Shown here in pieces: positions 1-6,951 of a stretch of DNA of 13,094 nucleotides. Under the pieces are notes generated by a model. The model was not told the DNA's origin. It was given only the letters and a program-made list of their open reading frames with translations, and did no database searches. Source of the stretch: CAHJXF01 sp038240015 (GTDB lineage: Bacteria; Pseudomonadota; Gammaproteobacteria; Burkholderiales; Burkholderiaceae_D); NCBI GenBank assembly GCA_038240015.1, contig JBBSEF010000080.1:1-13094 (forward strand), written 5' to 3'. Every line of letters starts with the position of its first letter. The first letter of the stretch is position 1. A program made the translations under genes and the position numbers.

Positions 1-1
1 G

Positions 2-451
2 CCGGGCCGCCTCGCGCGCTGGCTCTCCGAACTGCGCGAGCCGCCGACCCTGAAGTCGTACGCATCGCTCGAAGAAGTGGTCGCGCGATTGCGAAAAACC
101 AATCCACGTCTGCGTGAAGACCGCGCGCGCTATCTCGCGCAACATTGGTCGGCGCCGACCGACGAGGGCGCGTATCGCATCCTCGGCGACCCGGCGCACA
201 AGGTCGTCAATCCCTATCTCTATCGCGCCGAAGAAGTCGTCGCGTGCTGGGGTGCCATCACGGCGCCGGTGCTATGGATCATGGCGCGCGACTCGGATTA
301 TGCGAAACGCATGGATGCCTTGCCGGGATACGCGGAACGCATCGCGACCATCAAGTCGGTCGAGCGGCAATGGATCGCGGACGCGGGACACATGATGCAT
401 CACGATCAGCCGGAGCAACTTGCGATTGCGATCGAAGGGTTTCTTGGTTGA
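2..451 (+). CDS. Alpha/beta hydrolase, C-terminal part (5' end outside window)
   Basis: The reading frame is open from base 2 and ends in TGA at 449-451, leaving the last 149 residues. An internal ATG at 77 exists, but the frame runs through it without a break, so this is the tail of a longer gene. The end carries a typical hydrolase pattern: GHMMHHDQPEQLA, with the His of GHM as the likely catalytic histidine, and upstream a strand plus acid region (APVLWIMARDSDY) where the catalytic-acid loop normally lies. The nucleophile elbow (GxSxG) would lie outside the window. The substrate cannot be told from this fragment; the fold also includes esterases, haloperoxidases and lyases. It is followed by a 51-bp gap and the rnm gene on the same strand. 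Confidence 0.8.
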   Translation, partial: PGRLARWLSELREPPTLKSYASLEEVVARLRKTNPRLREDRARYLAQHWSAPTDEGAYRILGDPAHKVVNPYLYRAEEVVACWGAITAPVLWIMARDSDYAKRMDALPGYAERIATIKSVERQWIADAGHMMHHDQPEQLAIAIEGFLG

Positions 452-490
452 TGGTTCGCCGGGGCAGGCTTCGCCGGAAGACGGCAAGCG

Positions 491-496
491 TAAAAT
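491..496 (+). promoter_or_regulatory. Candidate -10 box of rnm, placed for a leaderless transcript
   Basis: TAAAAT lies six bases before the ATG at 503, so a transcript starting at the usual distance would begin at or within a base or two of the start codon. No Shine-Dalgarno sequence is visible. No good TTGACA-like -35 is seen 16-18 bp upstream. An 8-bp direct repeat TTCGCCGG (455-462 and 470-477) occupies the upstream region. The call rests on position and hexamer match only. Confidence 0.4.
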
Positions 497-502
497 GCGC
501 TC

Positions 503-1381
503 ATGTTTTCACTACCGAAGTTTTCATTGAATGCGCGGCGCGATCCGGCGCCACTGAATGCCGACCTGCATTGCCACTCGAATGTATCGGACGGAATTCT
601 CGACCCGATCACGCTTGCAGAACGCGCGCACGAGAAGGGCGTGGAGCTCTGGGCGTTGACCGATCACGATGAACTCGGCGGGCTCGCAAGAGCGGCGGCT
701 ACCGCAAAAAGCGTCGGCCTCGCTTTCATCGCTGGCGTCGAAATATCGGTGACGTGGCGCGACGAGACGCTGCATATCGTCGGTCTCAAGATCGACCCCG
801 ACGACGAGACCTTGATCGCGGGTCTCGAACGCACGCGCGCAGGCCGCACGCGACGCGCACACGAGATGGCTGCGCAACTCGCTGAGGTCGGCATTCCCGA
901 TGCCTTCGAAGGCGCGCTCCATTACGTCGGCAATCCCGACCTGATCAGCCGCACGCACTTCGCGCGCTACATCGTCGAGATCAATCGTTGCGATGACGTG
1001 CACGAGGTCTTCACGAAATATCTGGTCGCGGGCAAGCCCGGCTATGTGCCCACGCAATGGGCGAGCCTCGAAGACGCAATCGCATGGATCCGCGCGGCCG
1101 GCGGCGTCGCAGTGATCGCGCATCCGGGTCGCTACAAACTCAACGACGCGGCGCTGCGCGACCTGTTCAGGGAGTTCAAGGAACTGGGCGGCGCCGCCAT
1201 CGAGGTCGTGACCGGCAGCCACACCAAGGATCAGTACAAGCGCTTCGCGAACTACGCGAAGGAGTTCGGCTTCATGGCTTCGCGCGGGTCGGACTTTCAC
1301 GGGCCCAAGGAAAGTCGCTTCGATCTCGGTACCTTGCCGCCTTTGCCCGACTCGGTCGTGCCGGTCTGGCACGACTGGTAA
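503..1381 (+). CDS. rnm: PHP-family phosphoesterase, RNase AM / 3',5'-nucleotide bisphosphatase type (YciV)
   Basis: This 292-residue protein matches the length of E. coli YciV (RNase AM, formerly TrpH). The PHP metal-site motifs are all present: DLHCHSNVSDG (D21, H23, H25, D30), LTDHDE (D54, H55, D56), GVEIS (E80), AHPGRYK (H207) and RGSDFHGP (D264, H266). Family members remove 5' nucleotides from short RNA and rRNA precursors, or dephosphorylate 3',5'-nucleoside bisphosphates, using a trinuclear metal site in the cytoplasm. It is not a DNA polymerase PHP domain, because nothing else is fused to it. The start at 503 keeps a short N-terminal leader before the first motif; the nearer ATG at 495 is out of frame. 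yciO follows after 90 bp, the same pairing as in E. coli. Family assignment is firm; the exact substrate is inferred. Confidence 0.92.
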   Translation: MFSLPKFSLNARRDPAPLNADLHCHSNVSDGILDPITLAERAHEKGVELWALTDHDELGGLARAAATAKSVGLAFIAGVEISVTWRDETLHIVGLKIDPDDETLIAGLERTRAGRTRRAHEMAAQLAEVGIPDAFEGALHYVGNPDLISRTHFARYIVEINRCDDVHEVFTKYLVAGKPGYVPTQWASLEDAIAWIRAAGGVAVIAHPGRYKLNDAALRDLFREFKELGGAAIEVVTGSHTKDQYKRFANYAKEFGFMASRGSDFHGPKESRFDLGTLPPLPDSVVPVWHDW

Positions 1382-1471
1382 AACTTCTCCCGGGCCCGCT
1401 TCACGCGTGTCCTTCAGCCTGTAATGCGACTGCGCTGTCAGCGCGGCCGGCCGTCCGAGCGTTGATCGCGG

Positions 1472-2113
1472 ATGTCACAATATTTCGCGCCGCATCCCGA
1501 CGACCCCCAGCCCCGGCTGATCAAGCAGTCCGCACAGATCGTTCGCGACGGCGGCGTGATCGCGTTGCCGACCGACTCCTGCTATGCGATCGCCTGCCAT
1601 CTCGACGACAAGGAAGCGGTCACGCGTTTGCGGCGCATTCGCGGCATCGACGACAAGCATCATCTGACCCTGTTGTGCCGCGACCTGTCGGAGATCGGTC
1701 AATACGCGCAGGTCGACAATGTGCAGTACCGCCTGCTGAAGGCGACGACGCCGGGCCCGTATGCGTTCATCCTTCCGGCTACGCGCGAAGTTCCCAAGCG
1801 GGTCTCGCATCCGTCGCGCAAGACCATCGGACTGCGCGTTCCCGCCAACGCGATCGCGCAGGCTCTCCTGCACGAACTCGACGGCCCGCTGTTATCGACG
1901 ACGCTGATGCTGCCCGGTGACAGCGAGCCGCTCAACGACGGTATCGAAATCCGCGAACGGCTCGAGCACCTGCTGGACCTCGTGCTCGATGGCGGCGCTT
2001 GCGGCATTGAGCCGTCGACCGTGATCGATCTGACCGGCGCCGCGCCGCAGTTGATTCGCGCGGGGCGAGGCGATCTCGCGCCGTTCGGGCTTGAACTCGC
2101 GACGGCCGGCTGA
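1472..2113 (+). CDS. yciO: YciO, Sua5/YciO/YrdC-family protein
   Basis: This 213-residue protein has the YrdC fold motifs: PTDSCYAI (33-40), TLLCRDLSE (66-74), TTPGPYAFIL (92-101), RKTIGLRVP (116-124), STTLMLPG (142-149) and PSTVIDLT. The CRDLSE and LMLPG signatures and the short single-domain length point to YciO rather than to TsaC or Sua5, which make threonylcarbamoyl-AMP for tRNA t6A37. YciO is a related nucleotide- and RNA-binding protein whose role is less certain. The ATG at 1472 is preceded by GCGG and no strong Shine-Dalgarno sequence. The yciV-yciO order is the same as next to the trp operon in E. coli, which supports both names. Automated annotation may call it L-threonylcarbamoyladenylate synthase. 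Confidence 0.9.
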   Translation: MSQYFAPHPDDPQPRLIKQSAQIVRDGGVIALPTDSCYAIACHLDDKEAVTRLRRIRGIDDKHHLTLLCRDLSEIGQYAQVDNVQYRLLKATTPGPYAFILPATREVPKRVSHPSRKTIGLRVPANAIAQALLHELDGPLLSTTLMLPGDSEPLNDGIEIRERLEHLLDLVLDGGACGIEPSTVIDLTGAAPQLIRAGRGDLAPFGLELATAG

Positions 2114-2148
2114 GCCTCGTCGTGTCGTTCCGAACGACAGGATAAAGA

Positions 2149-2154
2149 TAGAAT
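2149..2154 (+). promoter_or_regulatory. Candidate -10 box of the M50 protease gene, leaderless spacing
   Basis: TAGAAT lies five bases (GCCGC) before the ATG at 2160, in an AT-rich run (GATAAAGATAGAAT) that stands out from GC-rich flanks. A transcription start at the normal distance would fall on the start codon. No Shine-Dalgarno sequence and no convincing -35 are seen. Confidence 0.4.
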
Positions 2155-2159
2155 GCCGC

Positions 2160-2807
2160 ATGAATGACATCATCCAGACGATCGCCGTCTATGCCATTCC
2201 CGTCATCTTCGCGATCACTCTGCATGAAGCCGCTCACGGCTATGTCGCGAAGCATTTCGGCGATGCCACCGCATTTATCCAGGGCAGGGTCACGCTCAAC
2301 CCTTTGAAGCACATCGATCCGATCGGCACGATCGCGATTCCGATCGTGCTGGCGATTCTCACCGCGGGGAATTTCGTGTTCGGCTATGCGAAGCCGGTGC
2401 CGGTCTCGTTCGGCAATTTGAAGAATCCCAAGCGCGACATGATCTGGGTCGCGCTCGCCGGTCCGGTCTCGAATTTGATCCAGGCTTTGCTGTGGTTGAT
2501 CTTCGGCGTCGTTCTTGCGTTGTCGGGCGTTCATGAAGATTTTCTCTCCCTGGTTGCGAGAGCCGGCGTGCTGGTGAACTTGGTGATGTTCGCGCTCAAT
2601 TTGTTCCCGGTGCCGCCGCTCGATGGCGGCCGCGTGCTGATCGGCATCCTGCCGATGCGGCTCGCGGTGCCGTATTCGCGCATCGAGCCCTACGGCTTCT
2701 TCATCGTGCTCGCGCTGGTTTCCACCGGACTGCTCAACGCGTGGATGCTGCCGATCATCGGCGCGATGCAGACCTTGTTCGGCGCGCTGATCCGGCCGTT
2801 TCTGTAA
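2160..2807 (+). CDS. Site-2 protease family (peptidase M50) integral membrane protein
   Basis: This 215-residue, strongly hydrophobic protein carries the zinc-metalloprotease signature HEAAH (H22, E23, H26) in its first membrane segment and the second ligand site NLFPVPPLDGGR (D155) in a later one. A GPVSN turn at 101-105 sits in the central membrane segment. This is the compact M50 form without PDZ or CBS domains, unlike RseP. Members cut substrates inside the membrane; the substrate here is unknown. A TTG at 2091 would extend the frame, but it lies inside yciO and adds a non-conserved basic stretch, so the ATG at 2160 is chosen. The gene lies between yciO and trpS, a position I recall for Burkholderiales. 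Confidence 0.9.
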   Translation: MNDIIQTIAVYAIPVIFAITLHEAAHGYVAKHFGDATAFIQGRVTLNPLKHIDPIGTIAIPIVLAILTAGNFVFGYAKPVPVSFGNLKNPKRDMIWVALAGPVSNLIQALLWLIFGVVLALSGVHEDFLSLVARAGVLVNLVMFALNLFPVPPLDGGRVLIGILPMRLAVPYSRIEPYGFFIVLALVSTGLLNAWMLPIIGAMQTLFGALIRPFL

Positions 2808-2860
2808 ATTGTCTTTCCGCAGTGTCCTCCCGCTGTGCGGCAACCCTCTCGACGAGTGTC

Positions 2861-4063
2861 ATGGCTCTTGAACGCGTTCTCTCAGGCATGCGCCCCACCG
2901 GCGCAATGCACATCGGCCACTACCATGGCGCATTGAAGAACTGGGTGCGTCTGCAAGAAAAATATTCGTGCTTCTTCTTCGTCGCCGATTGGCACGCGTT
3001 GACGACCCACTACGACGAGGTTGCCATCGTCGAAGAGAGTGTGTGGGAGATGCTGATCAACTGGCTCGCTTCGGGACTGGACCCCGAGCGCTCCACGCTC
3101 TTCATTCAATCGCGCGTGATCGAGCACGCGGAGTTGTTTCTCCTGCTCGGCATGGGGACGCCGCTCGGCTGGCTCGAAAGAACGCCCACCTACAAGGACC
3201 AGATCGAGAAACTCGCAAGCAAGGACCTGACAACTTATGGTTTCCTCGGCTATCCGTTGATGCAGGCGGCCGACATCCTGATCTATCGCGCGCACTTCGT
3301 GCCGGTCGGTGAAGATCAAGTCCCGCATGTGGAACTCACGCGCGAAGTCGCGCGACGCTTCAACCATCTCTACGGTCGCGAGCCGGGATTTGAAGACAAG
3401 GCCAAGGCCGCAATCGCCAGGCTCGGCAGTCTCGACGGCAAGAGCTTCGACTTGCTGAGCAGGCGCTACCGGGAGCAGGGCGATGCGGACTCGCTTGAAG
3501 AGGGCCGCATGCTGCTGTCGAATGCGCGCAACCTGAGTACCGCGGACCGCGAACGTCTGCTCGGCTATCTCACCGGATCGCAACGTCAGATCCTGGTCGA
3601 ACCCGCGGCGCTGCTGACCGAGTCGCCGCGATTGCCGGGACTCGACGGACAGAAGATGAGCAAGAGCGTCGGCAATACGATAGGCATGCGTGAAGACCCG
3701 GCCGTCGTGACGAAAAAAATTCGCACCATGCAGACCGACCCGGCGCGGGTGCGTCGCACCGACCCGGGCAACCCCGAGCGTTGTCCGGTTTGGGAACTTC
3801 ACAAGGTCTATTCGAACGCCGAAACGCGCGACTGGGTCGTCAAGGGATGTACGACCGCGGGCATCGGCTGCCTTGAATGCAAGCAACCGTTGATCGACGC
3901 CATCATCCGCGAACAGCAACCGATCCGCGAACGCGCGCAGCGTTACCTCGATGCCCCCGCGCTGTTGCGCGACATCGTCGATGCGGGTTGCGACAAGGCC
4001 CGCGAGGCTGCGCGAGAAACCATGCGCGAAGTGCGCGAGGCGATGGGCTTGTCTTACGTTTGA
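2861..4063 (+). CDS. trpS: Tryptophanyl-tRNA synthetase
   Basis: This 400-residue class I aminoacyl-tRNA synthetase charges tRNA-Trp with tryptophan in the cytoplasm. It has PTGAMHIGHYHGAL, with the ATP-binding HIGH at 17-20, and GQKMSKSVGNT, with KMSKS at 265-269. The longer spacing between these motifs, filled by a charged helical insertion at about residues 175-245, and the 400-residue length are typical of the long betaproteobacterial TrpS rather than the roughly 334-residue E. coli form. The frame extends upstream to 2741, but that part overlaps the M50 gene and lacks conserved features, so the ATG at 2861 is the start. The hairpin-capable CCGCA/TGCGG pair in the 53-bp gap (2817-2840) looks too weak to call. 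Confidence 0.97.
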   Translation: MALERVLSGMRPTGAMHIGHYHGALKNWVRLQEKYSCFFFVADWHALTTHYDEVAIVEESVWEMLINWLASGLDPERSTLFIQSRVIEHAELFLLLGMGTPLGWLERTPTYKDQIEKLASKDLTTYGFLGYPLMQAADILIYRAHFVPVGEDQVPHVELTREVARRFNHLYGREPGFEDKAKAAIARLGSLDGKSFDLLSRRYREQGDADSLEEGRMLLSNARNLSTADRERLLGYLTGSQRQILVEPAALLTESPRLPGLDGQKMSKSVGNTIGMREDPAVVTKKIRTMQTDPARVRRTDPGNPERCPVWELHKVYSNAETRDWVVKGCTTAGIGCLECKQPLIDAIIREQQPIRERAQRYLDAPALLRDIVDAGCDKAREAARETMREVREAMGLSYV

Positions 4064-4109
4064 ACAGGACCAGCCGACAGCGAGCCGTGTCAGTGACGAG
4101 GGTATGCAG

Positions 4110-4670
4110 ATGAACGCAAGCGACCCGCACGACATCGTCGAGCCGTCATCGTGGGTCGCGCGCTTCGCGCCATTGATCGCGAGAGGCGGCCCGGTCCTCG
4201 AAGTGGCTTGCGGACGTGGACGTCACACGCGCTGGCTCGAGGCTCGCGGCCATCGCGTCACCGGCATCGATCGAGATCGGGCCGCGTTGGCGGCCTCGGG
4301 CGCGAGCGAGACCATCGTCTGCGATCTCGAAGCGCATGCCGATCCGCGCGAAGTCTGGCCGCTGCGCGGACGTCGCTTCGCTGCCGTCCTCGTGACGAAC
4401 TATCTGCATCGACCTTTGTTTGGGTTGTTGATCGATGCACTCGATGAAGGCGGCGTGTTGATCTACGAGACCTTCGCGAGAGGCAATCAACGCTTCGGCA
4501 AGCCGAGCAATCCGGCCTTTCTTCTCGAAGACGGCGAGCTGCTTGCGCGTTGCGGCGCGCTCTCTGTCGTCGCCTACGAAGATGGTCTCGTCACCGCTCC
4601 GAGGCCCGCCTCGATCCAGAGAATTTGCGCGATCCGCGCGCATGACAATCAAGCGCGTCACGCCTTGTAA
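4110..4670 (+). CDS. Class I SAM-dependent methyltransferase, small, substrate unknown
   Basis: This 186-residue Rossmann-fold methyltransferase has motif I VLEVACGRGRHT (29-40), which binds S-adenosylmethionine, an acidic residue at D54 in GIDRD, motif II-like CDLEAH (71-76), and a conserved tail block ETFARGNQRFGKPSNP followed by FLLEDGELL. Two ATGs compete, at 4104 and 4110. GAGGG at 4098-4102 has workable 7-nt spacing only to 4110, so that one is chosen. The frame runs further upstream into trpS without conserved sequence. The gene sits 46 bp after trpS and ahead of dapA. No residue identifies the substrate, and a small-molecule or tellurite-type role is possible. Confidence 0.82.
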   Translation: MNASDPHDIVEPSSWVARFAPLIARGGPVLEVACGRGRHTRWLEARGHRVTGIDRDRAALAASGASETIVCDLEAHADPREVWPLRGRRFAAVLVTNYLHRPLFGLLIDALDEGGVLIYETFARGNQRFGKPSNPAFLLEDGELLARCGALSVVAYEDGLVTAPRPASIQRICAIRAHDNQARHAL

Positions 4671-4725
4671 GCACGCGAGTCTGACGCCGAGTCTTGCGTC
4701 CCGGTCTTGCGTACACGAAATCCGT

Positions 4726-4731
4726 TAAAAT
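4726..4731 (+). promoter_or_regulatory. Candidate -10 box of the dapA-bamC-MBL transcription unit
   Basis: TAAAAT is followed by a GC-rich stretch (CGCACACC), predicting a start near 4738 and a leader of about 65 nt to the dapA ATG. TTGCGT at 4707-4712 is 13 bp upstream, too close for a standard -35, so the -35 is not identified. The box lies in the 133-bp gap after the methyltransferase gene. Confidence 0.45.
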
Positions 4732-4744
4732 CGCACACCATTTC

Positions 4745-4757
4745 GGGCGGCCCGCCC
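4745..4757 (+). promoter_or_regulatory. Perfect dyad GGGCGG-C-CCGCCC in the dapA leader
   Basis: Two 6-bp arms surround a single base, just after the predicted transcription start. It could be an operator half of a larger site or part of an RNA stem. Function is not known. Confidence 0.4.
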
Positions 4758-4763
4758 ATCGCT

Positions 4764-4780
4764 CGCGAATTGAATTCGCG
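4764..4780 (+). promoter_or_regulatory. 17-bp perfect dyad CGCGAATT-G-AATTCGCG in the dapA leader
   Basis: Two 8-bp arms surround one central G, 6 bp after the first dyad and 23 bp before the dapA ATG. A one-base centre is too tight for an ordinary RNA loop, which favours a protein-binding DNA operator. As RNA it could still form a 7-bp stem with a 3-nt loop. I recognise no known operator consensus. Confidence 0.5.
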
Positions 4781-4803
4781 TGATTCACCTCATTCACCAC
4801 CCC

Positions 4804-5694
4804 ATGATTCAAGGCAGCATCGTTGCCCTCGTCACACCCATGCATCCCGACGGAAGTCTGGATCTGGTGGCCTATCGGCGTTTGATCGACTGGCACATCG
4901 CCGAAGGAACCGACGCGATCGTCGCCGTCGGCACGACCGGCGAATCGCCCACCGTGTCGGTCGACGAACATTGCGAATTGATCCGCGTCGCGGTCGAGCA
5001 ATCGGCCGGCCGCATCCCCATCATCGCGGGCGCGGGCGGCAACTCGACCGCCGAAGCGATCGAGCTGACGCGGTATGCGAAGACCGTCGGCGCCGACGCC
5101 GTGTTGTCGGTCGTGCCTTACTACAACAAGCCGACGCAAGAAGGCTTGTTTCAGCACTTCAAGGCGATCGCCGAAGGCGCCGACATTCCGGTCATTCTCT
5201 ACAACGTGCCCAGCCGCACCGTCGCCGATCTCGCCAACGATACGGTGGTGCGACTGTCGTCGTTGCCCGGCATCGTCGGCATCAAGGACGCGACCGGCGA
5301 CATCGGTCGCGGCATCGCGCTGATCGCCGCGCTGCGCGACGACTTCGCGGTCTATAGCGGCGACGATGCGAGCGCGGTCGCATTGATGTTGATGGGCGGC
5401 GAGGGCAGCATATCGGTTTCGGCCAACATCGCCCCGCGCGCGCTGCACGCATTGTGCGAGGCGGCTGTCGCGGGTGATGCGAAAGCGGCGCGCGATTGGC
5501 ATTTGAAGACGCTAGCTTTGCATCGCGTGCAAGGGATCGAGCCGAATCCCATCCCGACCAAGTGGGCGTTGCATCACATGGGTCTGATCGAAGCGGGGCT
5601 GCGTCTCCCCCTCGTGCCGCTATCGCCCGCGCTTCACGACGCTGTGCGTAGCGCGCTCGTGCAGTCGGGCGTCATCGATCGCTTGGCTGCGTGA
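4804..5694 (+). CDS. dapA: 4-hydroxy-tetrahydrodipicolinate synthase
   Basis: This 296-residue enzyme condenses pyruvate with aspartate semialdehyde, the first committed step to lysine and to diaminopimelate for peptidoglycan. Active-site residues fall at the E. coli numbers: T44/T45 in GTTGESPT, Y106/Y107 in VVPYYNKPTQEG, Y133 and R138 in LYNVPSRT, and Schiff-base lysine K161 in GIKDATGD. A GTG at 4780 would add eight residues, but the ATG at 4804 gives the family's usual MIQGSIVALVTPM start. Neither has a visible Shine-Dalgarno sequence; the bases before 4804 are pyrimidine-rich. bamC follows directly, as in E. coli (dapA-nlpB), supporting co-transcription. Confidence 0.97.
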   Translation: MIQGSIVALVTPMHPDGSLDLVAYRRLIDWHIAEGTDAIVAVGTTGESPTVSVDEHCELIRVAVEQSAGRIPIIAGAGGNSTAEAIELTRYAKTVGADAVLSVVPYYNKPTQEGLFQHFKAIAEGADIPVILYNVPSRTVADLANDTVVRLSSLPGIVGIKDATGDIGRGIALIAALRDDFAVYSGDDASAVALMLMGGEGSISVSANIAPRALHALCEAAVAGDAKAARDWHLKTLALHRVQGIEPNPIPTKWALHHMGLIEAGLRLPLVPLSPALHDAVRSALVQSGVIDRLAA

Positions 5695-5747
5695 CTCACC
5701 AGCGCGTTCGCTCGCGCACACCGCGCGGCCCGTCAGGGTCCACGCGG

Positions 5748-6929
5748 ATGAATTTTTCATTGGACCTCATGAACTCACGCATCGCATTCGCACTCGTCGC
5801 ATCGCTGGTCGCACTGGGCGGCTGCTCGACCATCAACTCGACTTTCAACGACGTCCTGCAAGGCGACAAGCTCGACTACAAGTCGCAGGCCACCACCAAG
5901 GTCAAATCGCTCGAAGTGCCGCCCGATCTATCGGCGTTGCCGCGCGATGATCGCTACGACATTCCGGCCGATCGCAACTCGGCCACGCTGTCGGCCTACA
6001 ACCAGCAACGCGCGAGCGGTGCGCCGGTGCAAGGCAATGTGGTGCTTCCGACCGTCAAGGACGCGCACCTCGAGCGCGCCGGCGGTCAGCGATGGCTGGT
6101 GGTCAACATTCCGCCCGAGCAGTTGTGGCCGCTCATCAAGGAGTTCTGGCAAGAGAACGGCTTCTTGATCAAGAGCGAGTCGCAGGACACCGGCGTCATG
6201 GAAACCGATTGGGCCGAGAACCGCGCGAAGATTCCGCAGGACTTCATACGCAACACCATCGGCAAATATCTGGACGGCCTCTATGCGACCGGCGAGCGCG
6301 ACAAGTTCCGCACGCGCGTCGAGCGCGGCGCCGACGGCGGCAGCGAGATCTATATCAGCCATCGCGGCGCGAAAGAAACCATCGTGGGCGTGCAGGGCGG
6401 CAACACGATCTGGGAACCGCGTCCCACCGACCCGGGGCTCGAAGCCGAATTTCTGCGCAGGTTGCTGGTGCGGCTTGGCGCTGACAAGGAACAGGCCAAA
6501 GCCATCGTCGCTGCCGGTTACGTGACGCCCACCGGTGCATCGGATCAAGCGCCGCGTTCCAAGCTGATCGCAGCAGCCGGCGGCTCGCCGGGTTATGTCG
6601 AGATCGAAGATCCGTTCGATCGCGCGTGGCGCCGCGTCGGCCTCGCGCTCGATCGCGTCGGGTTCACCGTCGAGGATCGAGATCGCAATCAAGGCGTGTA
6701 CTTCGTACGCTATGTCGATCCCGACGCCGATGCCAAGGACAAGCCGGGTCTCTTCTCGCGCATTTTTACCTCGGCCGAAGAACGTCTGAAGCAGGCCGCG
6801 CAATATCGAATCGCGGTGCGCACGCAAGGCGCGGCGACGCGCGTGTCGGTGCTCGACAAGGACGGCAAGCCGGCGACGGGCGACGTGAGCAGCCGCATAC
6901 TGACGCTGCTCAACGGCCAGCTCAAATAG
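5748..6929 (+). CDS. bamC: Outer membrane protein assembly factor BamC (NlpB/DapX lipoprotein)
   Basis: This lipoprotein subunit of the BAM complex helps fold beta-barrel proteins into the outer membrane from the periplasmic side. The signal peptide ends at the lipobox LGGC, with Cys 26 as the lipid-bearing residue. The extended N-terminal segment that contacts BamD in E. coli is visible as DKLDYKSQ ... VPPDLSALPRDDRYDIP (about 40-75). Two helix-grip domains follow, roughly 115-245 (RWLVVNIPPEQLWPLIKEFW) and 283-393 (IEDPFDRAWRRVGLALDRVGF). An AGGG at 5735-5738 supports the ATG at 5748. The ATG at 5769 would give a shorter, more canonical signal peptide (Cys 19), and a GTG at 5691 overlaps the dapA stop; the start is therefore uncertain by 21-57 bases. 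At 393 residues it is a little longer than E. coli BamC. Confidence 0.93.
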   Translation: MNFSLDLMNSRIAFALVASLVALGGCSTINSTFNDVLQGDKLDYKSQATTKVKSLEVPPDLSALPRDDRYDIPADRNSATLSAYNQQRASGAPVQGNVVLPTVKDAHLERAGGQRWLVVNIPPEQLWPLIKEFWQENGFLIKSESQDTGVMETDWAENRAKIPQDFIRNTIGKYLDGLYATGERDKFRTRVERGADGGSEIYISHRGAKETIVGVQGGNTIWEPRPTDPGLEAEFLRRLLVRLGADKEQAKAIVAAGYVTPTGASDQAPRSKLIAAAGGSPGYVEIEDPFDRAWRRVGLALDRVGFTVEDRDRNQGVYFVRYVDPDADAKDKPGLFSRIFTSAEERLKQAAQYRIAVRTQGAATRVSVLDKDGKPATGDVSSRILTLLNGQLK

Positions 6930-6951
6930 CGCGTTCGGTCGAGACAGATCC

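Noticed and set aside
524..1372. A 282-residue open frame antisense to rnm
   Set aside because: The + strand carries all PHP metal motifs; the antisense frame is compositional shadow.
2296..2350. Dense GATC sites (four within 40 bp here; also common elsewhere) suggesting a methylation-linked signal
   Set aside because: GATC comes largely from Ile ATC and Asp GAT codon choice in this GC-rich genome, and the dense patch is inside conserved coding sequence. A whole-genome count against a codon-preserving shuffle would be needed to claim more.
2817..2840. CCGCA/TGCGG pair upstream of trpS as a possible leader regulator
   Set aside because: Only five paired bases with a 14-nt loop, and no T-box, leader peptide or Trp codons are seen.
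1932..2843. A 303-residue frame antisense to yciO and the M50 gene
   Set aside because: Extremely Arg/Asp/Gln/His-rich, no motif, and opposite two recognised genes.
2882..4135. A 417-residue open frame antisense to trpS
   Set aside because: GC-rich codon bias leaves long antisense frames open. trpS on the + strand has unmistakable HIGH and KMSKS motifs, while the antisense product has no recognisable domain.
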